Shown here piece by piece: positions 1 to 26,037 of a DNA stretch of 64,000 bases. Numbering within the stretch: position 1 is the stretch's first letter; the number at the start of each line of letters is the position of its first letter. Origin of the DNA: Thunnus maccoyii (Eukaryota > Chordata > Actinopteri > Scombriformes > Scombridae); contig NC_056551.1 of assembly GCF_910596095.1 (NCBI RefSeq), positions 992,001-1,056,000 of the forward strand, read 5' to 3'. The position numbers and the translations under genes were made by a program. The notes beneath the pieces are model-generated. The model was not told the origin of the DNA, searched no databases, and was given only the letters and a program-made list of their open reading frames with translations.

Positions 1-656
1 TGAAGGTATGGTAGATAGATCACTTTATAAATCCCCTGAAGGGAAACTAGTTTGTTCACCAAGACACAAGAGAAAAACAATATAAGCTTTAAGTCCCAGC
101 TTTTAAATACTTCAGTCTTAACCAAAAAAAAAGGGGTTAATTGGAGGTCTAAACAAATGTTACGCACATTTTTCATACAGAATTCAACTGTGTGCCCGAG
201 TGTTTCTACCATAATTTTCTGGTCTACTACATGTTGACTTTTGAAACATCAACAGGAGGAATTGGAAGAGATGTTTGGGAACATTTTGGCTGATGATAAT
301 CCACTCCTACCGTGTTTTTGCATTGCAGAGATTGATAAAAATTCCCTATTATTTGTAAGTGAAATGGGTTTCAGACTGGCTTCACTATTTTTTTAAAATA
401 TTTTAAAGATTTCATCCAAAAATCGAAAAAGCATAAGCAGCAGATTACTCAATCATGACAATACTTGTTAGTTGCAGCCCTAGTTGTGTTAAAAGCCACC
501 TGACACTGAATCTTTAAGGGATGATGCAACTTTTTTGGAGAAGGAGACACAGTGGACACAAAAGTCAACTAAATTATAATCACACTTCTTTAAAGCATCT
601 GACTCAAGATTCTTTAGATTCATCTTTTCTATCCTAAAGTTTCCTAATATCAGCTA

Positions 657-1060
657 CCATTAGCCACCATAAGCTAACTGGTCATACCAGACCAGGTAGC
701 CCACAATACTGTTGTACAGACTCATCACTTTTTACATAAATCCTCATTTTCATATATGTACATACTGTTATATTTTATTTATATCTCATCACATCTTTTT
801 ATCTTTAATTTTTTATCATATATTCTATATTTTATGACTAGTGCTCTTATTGCTGTTTTCTTGTCCAGCACATTTCATTGTACCGTTGTGTGTTAACCTA
901 CATGACTAATAAAACTGAACTGAAGTAAGGCCATAACAGCACAAACCCTGTGTGTTGAATTTAGTAAGAGAGTAAGAGTGTGTTTTTATGCTTATGATTT
1001 CTATTTTTCATTTGTCATTTGTAAGAGGAAGATTGTATTATTTCTTCTTTCTAAAGTTAC
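657..1060. repeat. Dispersed repeat copy, interrupted by a retroposon tail
   Basis: The block starting with ATTAGCCACCATAAGC and the later 'gagtgtg...gcttatga...gcaagaggaag'-like part both match the segment at 50010-50160. In this copy the two halves are separated by about 200 bases that resemble a non-LTR retroposon 3' tail, so this looks like an older element hit by a younger insertion. The family name is not recognised. Confidence 0.4.
712..925 (+). mobile_element. Non-LTR retroposon 3' tail (LINE/SINE-like)
   Basis: An AT-rich stretch ends in 'gcacatttcattgtaccg' and then 'aataaaactgaactgaa'. This is the kind of short-unit 3' tail seen on many teleost non-LTR elements. No reverse transcriptase coding is left. 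The family is not certain. Confidence 0.4.
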
Positions 1061-1110
1061 AGTTTCTTAGCACTGAATTACAAGTTTCTTAGCACAGAAT
1101 TACAAGTTTC
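1061..1110. repeat. 22-bp tandem repeat, 2.3 copies
   Basis: A unit starting AGTTTCTTAGCAC and ending GAATTACA occurs at 1061-1082 and 1083-1104 and restarts at 1105. The copies differ at one base. Confidence 0.7.
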
Positions 1111-1769
1111 TTGCTCTAAAAACGGAGGGAAAACTGAGGGCTCTGAACACTTCCTTCACATTTCCACAAACTCCAGATTAATGGACTGACCTCTGGCTAA
1201 CTTCACTGGCTTGTCCAGTGCTGCTACGCATTGCTTCACTTCACAGCTACAGACAGGGGAAAGGGAAACACAGACGCGAGGTAAACCAGGGTGTATATGG
1301 TGAGGGCAATAAAACTTTGGGGAAAAGCTTGTAGTGTGCATGCCATGCAACAATTAATCATCACTCCTTATGTTTGTCAGTTACATCAGTGCTTGGCCTG
1401 TAGCTAAATAACAATGCTATTAGTTCATACAGTACATCAAACCATAGACACGCTCCACCCCCAAGTGGCAGATGTATTTAGTAAACTATGTCTAATGTGA
1501 TTGGTGGAGCACCTGATTACAACAGCATGAATAGTTTGTTTCCCCCTAACTGAGAATGAGACTCCACATGAATCACTCTCACCTGCTGTTTTATGTCTGC
1601 ATTCTAAAATGGTTTCAGGAAAAGACAGTATTAGCAACACTTCAAAAATATAGTGGTTGGAATGGTTTTGCTTAGAACGAAGCAATAAATTGTATTATTA
1701 AAGGAAAACTGCAGTTTATTACACCTTGGGTTTTATTTTTTGTAGCTCTGGCCATCACTTCTGTCAGTT

Positions 1770-1935
1770 ATCACATTCACCAAAGTTATTGCTAAAATCT
1801 CAGAATTCGGCTACATCACTAAAAATAGGTCCTACAGGGTAACAAACACAAGCAGTCACACAATCAATGAGCCAACAGTATTTGGAGGTAAAACTGAAAG
1901 TGAGCACACCTGCAAAAACAGTCAGTTAAATAATA
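1770..1935. repeat. Dispersed repeat, copy A (pairs with 33910-34060)
   Basis: It shares an ordered set of words with 33910-34060: 'caccaaagt.a.tgct.a.atct.ag', then 'aca..caag', then 'ttggaggtaaaac.ga'. The two copies are diverged, which suggests an old interspersed family. No coding is seen. Confidence 0.4.
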
Positions 1936-2790
1936 GGGCTTCAAACTTTTTTTGTCACCAGCACAGAATAGCACTTATGTTACATTTCATATTTGGTTTC
2001 TTTGTTAAATGAGAAATTATATGCAGCCCTCATCATTACCCATGATGAGTTGACCAATTACTGTGCCAGGTGGCTGTTTTTCAGTATCCCCAACAGGCTT
2101 TGGTTAAATGTGATCACAGGGATGACAGAGCTCTCCTTTAACACCCCCCCCACAGCAACGGAAGGCCCTCTGGCTCCATTTCCAGCAGCAGCAGCAGCTC
2201 TGCCTTTCTGCTCTAACCTCAACATGGTGAGTCATATCACAGTGAGTACTCATTAGTAGAAAAGCTTCCACTTTATTCACAGCTGCTGCCTTGGCTTTAA
2301 GCTATTTCATGTTGTCCCTCCATACAGTGCTCACCCATTGACTGGTTGTTGATCATTTTGTTGTGCCAGGGCCCTTAGACTTATGATTTATATGTATTTT
2401 CTATCTTCCAGGCAGTCGCTAGTTTCCATTCACTTGATTGCACTGAAGTGAATGAAAATACATGAAAACTAACTTTGTTGGATGACCTAACTCAAGTAAG
2501 TTTCAAGTTGATTTTTCTTATTAAATAAATGGAAGTCAATGACTGCCTTGCAGAGAAATCACATATAAAAAACCAAAACACCACAGTATGCTATGAGAAA
2601 CTGTAAGCGGCACTGTGAAGTTGGTTTGGGCGATAATTAAATATTTTTATCAATAAAGGACCAAGTTGCAATTAAAAACCAATCAAATTAGCTATTGGTG
2701 TATGTGCTTTGCAGATATGAGGAGTTTTTACTGGGTAACAGTGGAACACAGTTCATTGCTTTGAATATTAGTTTGATTATTACATGATAT

Positions 2791-3144
2791 TAGAGCTGCA
2801 ACTAACGATTATTTTTGTCAATGATTAATCTGTACATTCTCGATTAATCAATTAGTTGTTTGGTCCATAAAATTTCAGAAAATGGTGAAAGTGTTGATCA
2901 GTGCTTCTCAAAGCCTAAGATGACGACCTAAAACATCTTGTTTTGTCCACAACCCAAAGATATTCAGTTTACTGTCACAGAGGATTAAAGAAACCAGAAA
3001 ATATTCACATTTGAGAAGCTGGAACCAGAGAATTTTGACTTTTGTTCTTAAAAAATGACTCAAAATGGTAAATTGATTGTCAAAATATTTGCCAATTTAA
3101 CAGTCGTCAACTAATCAAGTAATTGACTGTTCTTTGCAGCTCTA
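2791..3144. mobile_element. MITE-like element with TAGAGCTGCAA termini
   Basis: The left end reads TAGAGCTGCAACTAACGATT and the right end is the reverse complement TAGAGCTGCAA. Subterminal 'gattaatc'/'gattagttg' blocks are also inverted. The element is about 354 bp and has no ORF. This AT-rich, cut-and-paste-type non-autonomous element is common in teleost genomes. A target-site duplication is not clear. Confidence 0.6.
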
Positions 3145-3172
3145 CATGTTGAGATACGTGTTACAAGTAAAG

Positions 3173-3436
3173 CACATGTGAATGTAAAGGTGAAACAATT
3201 TTCATGTTTATCACATGTGAAAACCTATTTTAGATGTAAAATTTTCTCATAGGCACATGACTTACAGAAATACCTAATGTGAAATACAGAACATCACATG
3301 TAATATCACATGTCAAACATCATTTGAAATGTGAAAAATCCACATATACGGTTTTCATACATTTAACACATGAAAGAAATCATTATACCGGCTTGCATGT
3401 ACACATACACATGTGAAAACATTAATTTCACATGTG
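3173..3436. repeat. CACATGTG palindrome-rich element
   Basis: Perfect CACATGTG palindromes lie at 3173, 3212, 3408 and 3429, with partial CACATG or CACATGT words at 3295 and 3307. Several are flanked by 'tttca' or 'gaaaa', giving longer inverted units. It directly follows the MITE-like element. It may be a degraded palindromic repeat. Confidence 0.45.
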
Positions 3437-4601
3437 CAGTTATTGTAAGAGTTTTTTTCAAATAACAGTGTTTTCTCTCTATTAATATTGCGATATTGCC
3501 CAGACCAGTTTGGTGACTTGATAACTGACACATTTGAATTTCTAATAAGCTAGCATATAGAGTATGGACAAGAGCTGCCTTTTGACTTCTTTTAGAGGAA
3601 GAATCTCAACTTGTTAATCTTGTCTCTTTCCTTCAAAGACCCCTCCACACTGTATCTCCAGTCCTGAGTGCAGGTCATAGAAATAGGAAGAAATGCTGCT
3701 TGCACAACCAAAAAGGGGAAAGGAGGGGGAAAGTGCTAATGATTTAGCCCTCTGCGCCCCACCCCCCATGCCCCTTTCACTTCATACCAAATGGTAAGTC
3801 CTCAGAGCTGAAAACAGGAAATCTCAACAGCTCTCACCCCCCGCAGGGGGAGTAAATGAATTAGCATGACTGACAAAGACGCGAGATCACCTCGAGCTAT
3901 GCATTCAATTAACATGACAACGACACAGTGGCCCTTTGAGTCTGACACAAGCACCTTTTTTTATGAAGACTAGAAGCTGAAACACATGTCAACAAGTTGA
4001 AAGAGGACAAAGAGTGTTTAAGTAGTCACAGAAAGCTATAGGGGGGAGATTCCCCCCCACCCCCACTCCCTCTTAAAACCATCTAAAACATTTTAAAGAT
4101 GAAGGTGAAATGTGCCTGAAACAAATAACTTAAAGGGGTAAGCACATTTAAATCTAAATTAAACAAGACTGAAACGGTGAATAAAGAGCTTTAAAGTAGC
4201 TGAAATAGAGATTAAACTGTGTGAAAGGGTTGAGGTTTAAAGGGATGCCATCTCTTGATGTAAAGCAATTATGATCCTTTTGCTGCAGATGGGATGTGAA
4301 ATCTCCAGCTCCAAACCCCACAATGGATCTAGTACAGTTTTGTTGAGTTTTATTTTGATTGCAACCAGAAAAAGCCAAAAGGAAAAACTCCATCTGTTGT
4401 GTAAAATTATCTCAACGCATGAAGAAAAGGGGCATACTAGAAACTATTCCTCAAGTTCCTGAAATGAACCCTGCAGCCGATCACAGGAACATTATGCTTG
4501 GCTGTAAATCACTATCTTCTTGTTGGGCTACATGTTGTGCAGCACATCAGTTAAGTCTTAAATTCTGTCTTTTAGAAACTTGCGGTATGAAAGAGACTTA
4601 C

Positions 4602-4665
4602 CGTCGCATCTCAGATTTAGAGCAAGGAAAAGCACCCAGAGCAGACTCTTCATGGAGGTGGTCAT
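4602..4665 (-). CDS. ror2: Signal-peptide exon, probable ror2 exon 1 (partial gene)
   Basis: On the minus strand an ATG at 4665 opens 21 codons plus one base, then GTAAGT at 4601-4596. The peptide has MTTSMKS followed by a leucine-rich core (LLWVLFLALNL) and RCD: a cleavable secretory signal ending in a phase-1 donor, the usual layout for exon 1 of a receptor. A second in-frame ATG lies at codon 5. The sequence alone does not name the gene. The call rests on position: in human, ROR2 lies next to SPTLC1, downstream and on the same strand, exactly the relation seen here. ROR2 is a Wnt5a-binding receptor tyrosine kinase with Ig, Frizzled and Kringle domains, none of which is in the window because the later exons would lie before base 1. 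Another secreted or membrane protein cannot be excluded. Confidence 0.5.
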
Positions 4666-4739
4666 AGCGCCAGAATCCACTCACAGCCTGTGCAGCAAAA
4701 TATCAAAAATCTGACTCAAGATACTTTCATCCAGTTTAA

Positions 4740-5010
4740 AAAGCCGAGCTTCCTCTGTTGGATGTTCACCTTTTCTTCTTTTCTAAGTCAGTAGCCGGGT
4801 CCGCACAGAAAGCTCTGATTCCAGGTCACAGAGAAGTCCGACATGAAGGTACGGGACAGATGCGGGTTCAGAGAGGAAAACACAGCCGCGTTCATCCCCT
4901 GCTCAGTCCGGCAGAGACGTCGAGAGCCGCGCGGCTCCTCCGGAGCTGTTGGTCCCAGAGTGGCCTCCTCGAGCTCAGGAAGGACGCACGCACGCATTTA
5001 CACGCGCACA
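4740..5010 (-). promoter_or_regulatory. GC-rich leader/promoter upstream of the signal-peptide exon
   Basis: GC content and CpG density rise sharply here compared with the flanks ('agacgtcgagagccgcgcgg', 'ggacgcacgcacgcat', 'acacgcgcac'). The stretch lies 75-345 bases 5' of the ATG at 4665 on the minus strand, as expected for a CpG-island promoter and 5' UTR. No TATA box or start site can be fixed. Confidence 0.5.
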
Positions 5011-5893
5011 CAGAGGTGCGAGAAGGTTTTGCAGAGGGCCCCATCTACAGACAGAACCACAGCAGCTTCACAACCAGCATACTGCAAAACTACAAGTCAT
5101 TTGTGAAGACGTTTGTGTCAAGTTACTGTGTCCAAGGTCAAGAATGAACAAACTCATCATTATACTCGTATTAATCCCAACAGATTACCTGATTTCATTC
5201 CATTAATATCATGTTTTCCCCATTTTTTCAATTGAGACAGTGTAACATTTGTCAAACAATACATTTTCACCTTGACGGTTGCTTTAGGTAAAAAAATCAA
5301 TTAAAACAACTCTTTGTAGGACAACACATTACAAGTAGTCATACATACATAAATTCAGAATTGATATTGTTATTTAATTTTACAGCTGTGTTAAGTTCAA
5401 ATGTCTTTTTTATGTCATACATTTGACAATTACTTAACTGTAATGATTGTGTGTGACTTCTGTGGAAAACAATTTCCTAATATCTGACTTAACAAAATTT
5501 ATTTTATTTTTATTTTTCTTTCTTTTTCATGTTTTATGACATGATTGTGCTGACTTCATAATTCATTAGATTAATGCTATCATCAGCCTCTTTCTTATGT
5601 CATCATGATTAGAGTGATAAAATACAGGTTAAAAACCAGTTGGATGTGTTTCAGCCTGAGGCAAAGAGCCCATACATACCTTTGTACATGTACATGCATT
5701 TCCAGTGATGTGACAGCATGTGCACTTGCAGATGTATGAACACTTAAACCCATCAGCACTGAGGGAAACATCTCTAAATTTAAATCTGTATCTCAGTTGT
5801 GCTTAACAGCAGTATTGACCAAAACGTTTTAGGGGGACCCTGAACAGATTTTTACCTCTCATCCTTGCCATAAAGAGAGAACTATAAATCAAT

Positions 5894-6045
5894 GGTGAAA
5901 AGTAACTAAGTACATTTACAAAGTACTGTACTTTAATACAGTACTGAGGTTCTTGTACTTCACTTGAGTATTTCCCTATGTAACTATACTTTTACTCATT
6001 TCAGAGGGAAATATTGGACTTTTGAATCACTACATTTAGGCTATG
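5894..6045. repeat. Dispersed teleost repeat ('agtaactaagtac' type)
   Basis: A run rich in 'agtac' and 'tactt' (agtaactaagtacatttac ... tacttttactcatttc ... cactacattt) matches an interspersed element I recognise as very frequent in percomorph fish. Related words recur near 38820-38895 and 54784-55020. No coding. Confidence 0.55.
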
Positions 6046-6465
6046 TGACAGCTAAAGCTGTAGCCAGGATTCTAGATACAATGAGGTCATAAATCCATGT
6101 CCCCTAACCCAAGACCCCACCCCGGTAAATTTGGACCAGATACATTTTTTAAAAATTATTTGGATTTATAAAATATGTTTATTCAGTTAATTTTTTTAAG
6201 TTAAGTTTTTTTCATAAATTGAAATAAAGCATGTCTTTGCATTGTCATATGTCAGGGGTATTTATTAAATTTTAGCCTCCATATATTCAGAGTAAGTGCA
6301 CAAACTCTTTAGTGAAATATGGAACAGATTGTATCAAGTGTCTTGTGAAAGAATAACTGTTGATTATTAATTTACTACCATTGTAATGTTTCAGCCAGAG
6401 GCGAGTCTTCTTAACACAGCACATACTAGTCTGCAGGTGGTGTACTCACAGTTCAGTGTAGCTTA

Positions 6466-6866
6466 TATACACCGATCAGTCACAACGTTACAACCACCTG
6501 CCTAATATTGTGTAGGTCACCCATGTGCCACCAAAACAGCTCTGACCTGTCGAAGCATGGATTCCACAACACCTCTGAAGGTGTCCTCTGGTATCTGGCA
6601 CCAAGACGTTAGCAGCAGATCCCTTAAATCCTGTAAGTTGCGAGGTGGGACTTCCATGGATCAGGCTCCACAGATACTGGATCAGATTGAGATCTGGGGA
6701 ATTTGGAGGCCATGGCAACACCTTGAACTCTTTATCATGTTCCTCAAGCAATATCTGGACAATTTTCGCAGTGTAGCAGGGTGCATTATCCTGCTGAAAG
6801 AGGCCACTGCCATCAGGTAATATCAGGGAATACTGTTGCCATGAAGGAGTGTACTTGGTCTGCAAC
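6466..6866 (-). mobile_element. Tc1-like transposon remnant, family A, 3' part
   Basis: The minus strand encodes the C-terminal part of a Tc1 transposase. Recognisable blocks are 'PDGSGLFQQDNAPCYTAK' (second catalytic Asp region), 'WPPNSPDLN' (around the third catalytic acidic site) and 'GIHAS..QSCF'. The outer end at about 6466 carries a terminal-repeat sequence 'acaccgatcagtcacaacg' followed by 'cacctgcctaatattgtgtag'. The N-terminal DNA-binding half and the other inverted repeat are missing, so this is a dead 5'-truncated copy. It lies between ror2 and sptlc1. Confidence 0.85.
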
Positions 6867-7243
6867 AGATTAGTTATGGAACCTAACTAACTATTTTCAT
6901 TTCTACCATTCTACAAGCGCAATAATTCACAGGCCATATAAAGACATACAATTAACAATTATACTGAACCTCTTCACTCAACAACCTACTCTATTCACCT
7001 ACTTCTCTTTCCCTTCTATTCTCACCTTTAAAAAAAAATTGAAATATCATTAAGTTATTTATTTTTATTAACTTTTTTGCATACTCATTCTCATCTTTTG
7101 TTATGCTTTATTCTGTTACGTATTATTAATCCCTTTATCCCAACCATATCTGTATGATGGGACCACCTTGGACTGGGCTTTGGTGACTGGGGGGGCTCTT
7201 GGGGCTTTGGGGACGGGACTGGTTTGGGACTGGTTTTTTTGAC

Positions 7244-7812
7244 ACTTTAATCTTTATTTGCAAGAGATTTACAGCATCAGGAAGTGCCCGACTTTATGGA
7301 CTTGCAATCATAGTCTATGAAAATGATGGACACAGCCACCGTGACGTCATCCATTGATTTGTGGACTCCCGTTGTAAGCGTCGAGTTTGGCATTTTGACC
7401 GTCACCATCTTGTTTTTTTGGAGCCAGAGGTGAAGAGAAGTGACCATATTTGGACGAGAGTGTGGAGCTCGCTGGTCAGGAGCTCTCCAGGGTCCAACAC
7501 ACCGTTGTGGTAGCGACTCGTCAATCTCAACGTTGCAACGTTCTAAACATACGCTGATTTATCGTGATTTACTCTAAATGGGGCCATAATTTACAAAATG
7601 AACATCATGCTGTATTGAAACTGGCGATTGAGACCATAAACTCATTAGGAAAGTATTTACTGAGGAAATAAGTGAGAAACATGGTCATTTTCCATAAACT
7701 TCTATCCAAACGGACTCAGCCCGTAGAGTCGCCCCCTGCTGGCCATTAGAGAATGCAGATTTAAGGCACTTCCATATTGGCTTCACTTTTCAGACCCGGA
7801 GCTGCCCGTTTG
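7244..7812. repeat. Long dispersed repeat (~570 bp), copy 1
   Basis: Landmarks are 'gtgacgtcatccattgattt', 'ggagccagaggtgaagagaa', 'gtcgccccctgctggccatt' and 'ttggcttcacttttcagacc'. I recognise this combination as a high-copy teleost interspersed element. A diverged inverse copy is at 31920-32235. No protein is encoded. Bases 6870-7243 hold nothing recognisable apart from low-complexity G/T-rich words. Confidence 0.55.
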
Positions 7813-8514
7813 CGTACAATACTCGATTACTTTAACTAGCTCTCTGTCCTTGCAGATACATGTATTAGTATTGAATAGAGCATTGCAGACAGTTGACAAC
7901 TGCGCCATTGACAAGGAGAAAACCTGTAGGGGCTTTGGCAGCATATTAATAACAAAAAATAAAACGACACTGGTCTGCCAATAGGAAACTCAGTTTACAT
8001 ATGCTTCTACAGAGGATGGACTGTTAACTGTGTCTTTTTGAAACCTATTCAGACCATGCTGTTGGAATACCTGAATCAAAAACCTAAATTGCAACAACTA
8101 AAAAGGCGTGTGCAGTTTTCTCTTCCAAACCAGATGTATGATCAATCCATAACAAAACCCCACAAACACCACAACTTAATTTAAATCAGATGTATTTATG
8201 TTTCATAAAAGTAAAGGGATCAGAAATGCAAAAAAAAAAAAAAAAAAAATCCAAAACAAAAACAAACAAAAAACAACTGGAAACACAACTGAAAAACAAA
8301 GAATAAAAATTCTGGTGTAAAAGTCAGTGTCTGATTTAGGAGAAAACAATATAAAATCAGGACCCTTGTGCAGAGTTGATGTACTAGAGCACTGCAGACA
8401 TACTGTATTAAATAAAACAATGAGCACAGTGTCTACTCTTTGGTCAGTACATAAAAAGCAACAAGTCATTTGGTCTGTGGACATCAAGTTTAGTTTACAC
8501 TGCAGTTGATTTTC

Positions 8515-8520
8515 TTTATT
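8515..8520 (-). terminator. Candidate sptlc1 polyadenylation signal (AATAAA)
   Basis: TTTATT on the plus strand reads AATAAA on the minus strand, about 360 bases after the sptlc1 stop codon at 8877. Other A/T-rich hexamers occur nearby, so the actual 3' end is unproven. Bases 8230-8876 otherwise look like 3' UTR and a flank ending in a 20-base A run at 8230. Confidence 0.4.
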
Positions 8521-8876
8521 AGTGACTTGAAGCCATTATCATTCATTCATGACAGTCCTGCAGAAGGCCAACACTTTCATTCATAACAATATAAAACATG
8601 TAGTACATGTAGTATGAATATGACACATGATAAATGAGAACAAAGGCAAATAATTATTAAGAAACAAACAAAAGCAAGGCTAGGCGATATAAAACGTGTA
8701 ATTATCAGTAAAGATCCTCACGACACATTCAGTGTACAGAGCTCACAGTCTGTGAATGAGAGTGTCTGGTTGGGAGTGCTCCCCTTACAGTGATGTCCTA
8801 CCCGGTCCACTGAGTGGACTGCTTCTAAAAGCTCCAGTATATCTGCTTAGATTCAGCAGGGATGAACTCTGTGCTG

Positions 8877-24515
<15,639 letters not shown>

Positions 24516-24640
24516 GTTTATCTTCCTTCTGCAACGTCATGGGTGATGTTGTATTTAAGTCCCTCACGAAAAATAGGAGACCTGAGCGTCAAGCTATAAA
24601 GTACAATGCACCCCCCTGCAAACACCACCTTGTATAAACA
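24516..24640 (-). promoter_or_regulatory. sptlc1 5' leader and promoter region
   Basis: Immediately upstream of the ATG on the minus strand lie GACGTTGCAGAAGGAAGATA (a CRE half-site TGACG and an ETS-like GGAAG core) and then mixed sequence. No TATA box at a convincing distance is seen. The start site is not fixed. Confidence 0.35.
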
Positions 24641-26030
24641 CTAATCTCTTGATTGTACACTATTTGAGACTTGCAGTACATAATCGAAATAAATAAGTAA
24701 ATAAATATTAGGAAAAAAATATATAAATAGAAAAAGGCGAGGACGGAGAGTATGGAGGATATAGCCTGCTTGGAAAATTACAGTATATATTTCTTCCTCA
24801 TTGCTCCCAGCACAAGGATTTTTTAAACCTATTTTTTGGACTCTGCTGACCTTGGACTACACCCAGTAAATCACAGTGGAATAAATCTGCAGGAAACTGA
24901 GATAAATATTGTAGCCCAAGAGTAGAGTCCCTCCATCCCCAATGTACCACTCTCTAGAAGTCTCTGAAAGTTCTTCGGTATGTGTCTTCTTCACATTTAA
25001 TTATTTTGCAGTTGACTATTCAATTATATTTTCTGCAAATTTTATTTTCCAGCATGAGAGTCTGAATGTAAAGTCCCTGCCACACTACAAGGAATAATAA
25101 AAATACTATTTTGTTGGCCTAAAAGAAGTCAAATTGAAAGATATCAGGTCTTAAAATACTGCAATCTACCCAAACAATACTCACCATATCCATTCTCAGT
25201 ATGGATGCTCACTATAGACTAAGCAATGGAGTTTATTATGTAGGGACTAGTGAAATGAGTGACCAAGAGAGTGAGACACAATGCACTTTGTGGGCAAGCA
25301 GTAAAAACTGTTGAATTTATATCAACTGACATTTTGTTTTGCATTGTTCTTTCACAGGTTGTCACTGAGTGGCTTTTAAATACCAGAAGAATTGCACCAT
25401 AACTTTTAATGGGTTGATTCAATCATCTTTAAGGGGAACTGCAGTGATTTTACTTGCATCAAAGTGTATTTCCACTCACTGATAAAGACAATGACATGAG
25501 GCTGAAAGTTTCAGAAAAACCTAAGTGGACCTTGAGTTAAAGGTGAACTCTGTGTGTCTCCAGGTGTTGGGGAGTACTACTGCGTGTGCAAAAGTAATGT
25601 AAAGCCTTTTGTATCTCCAGGAGGAGCTGTGTGAAATCTGATAAGTGATATCACTATTGCCTCAAGTGATCATGAATCTGTACAGTTAAGTGAATCGAGT
25701 CGAGTTGCAATGTGGGTAATGTAGGCACTAGGTTTTGACTAGAAAGAAGAATGCATGGAATTAAAAAAAAAAAAAAAAAAAGATACCTCTGGTACTGCGG
25801 CATCGATTTTGATTCTTAAAATAAAACAGTCTGACAGTGTTATAGGACTGCAATTTAACTAGGCTTATTTAACTATAAAGTATTACTATGAAATTATGAA
25901 CAATATTCTTTTACTCAAACATTCACAGATGTATTTAACAATATAATTACACCAATACAGCTTCTTGCATAGAATGAAAGCAAAGACAGACAGCTCATTA
26001 AAGCACTGACACACTGACCAATATCTGTGG
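24641..26030. other. Intergenic stretch between sptlc1 and chsy3, no gene seen
   Basis: No exon is recognisable on either strand. A block at about 25430-25740 ('aaggtgaactctgtgtgtct', 'gttggggagtactactgcgt') resembles a dispersed fish repeat. An 18-base A run lies near 25763-25780. Confidence 0.5.
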
Positions 26031-26037
26031 TTAAACA

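Larger units (their letters stand above)
1..4601 (-). other. Probable ror2 intron 1 (5' part), no exon seen
   Basis: No coding exon is recognised here on either strand. If the signal-peptide exon at 4602-4665 is ror2 exon 1, this is the start of its first intron, which is very long in vertebrates. It holds the dispersed repeats listed separately and one stretch of mixed composition near 3.83-3.96 kb that could be a conserved regulatory element. Confidence 0.45.

Noticed and set aside
8203..8487. 94-codon minus-strand open frame after the sptlc1 stop
   Set aside because: Its Phe-rich end is a translation of the A/T run at 8230. It lies in the sptlc1 3' UTR or flank and no domain is seen.
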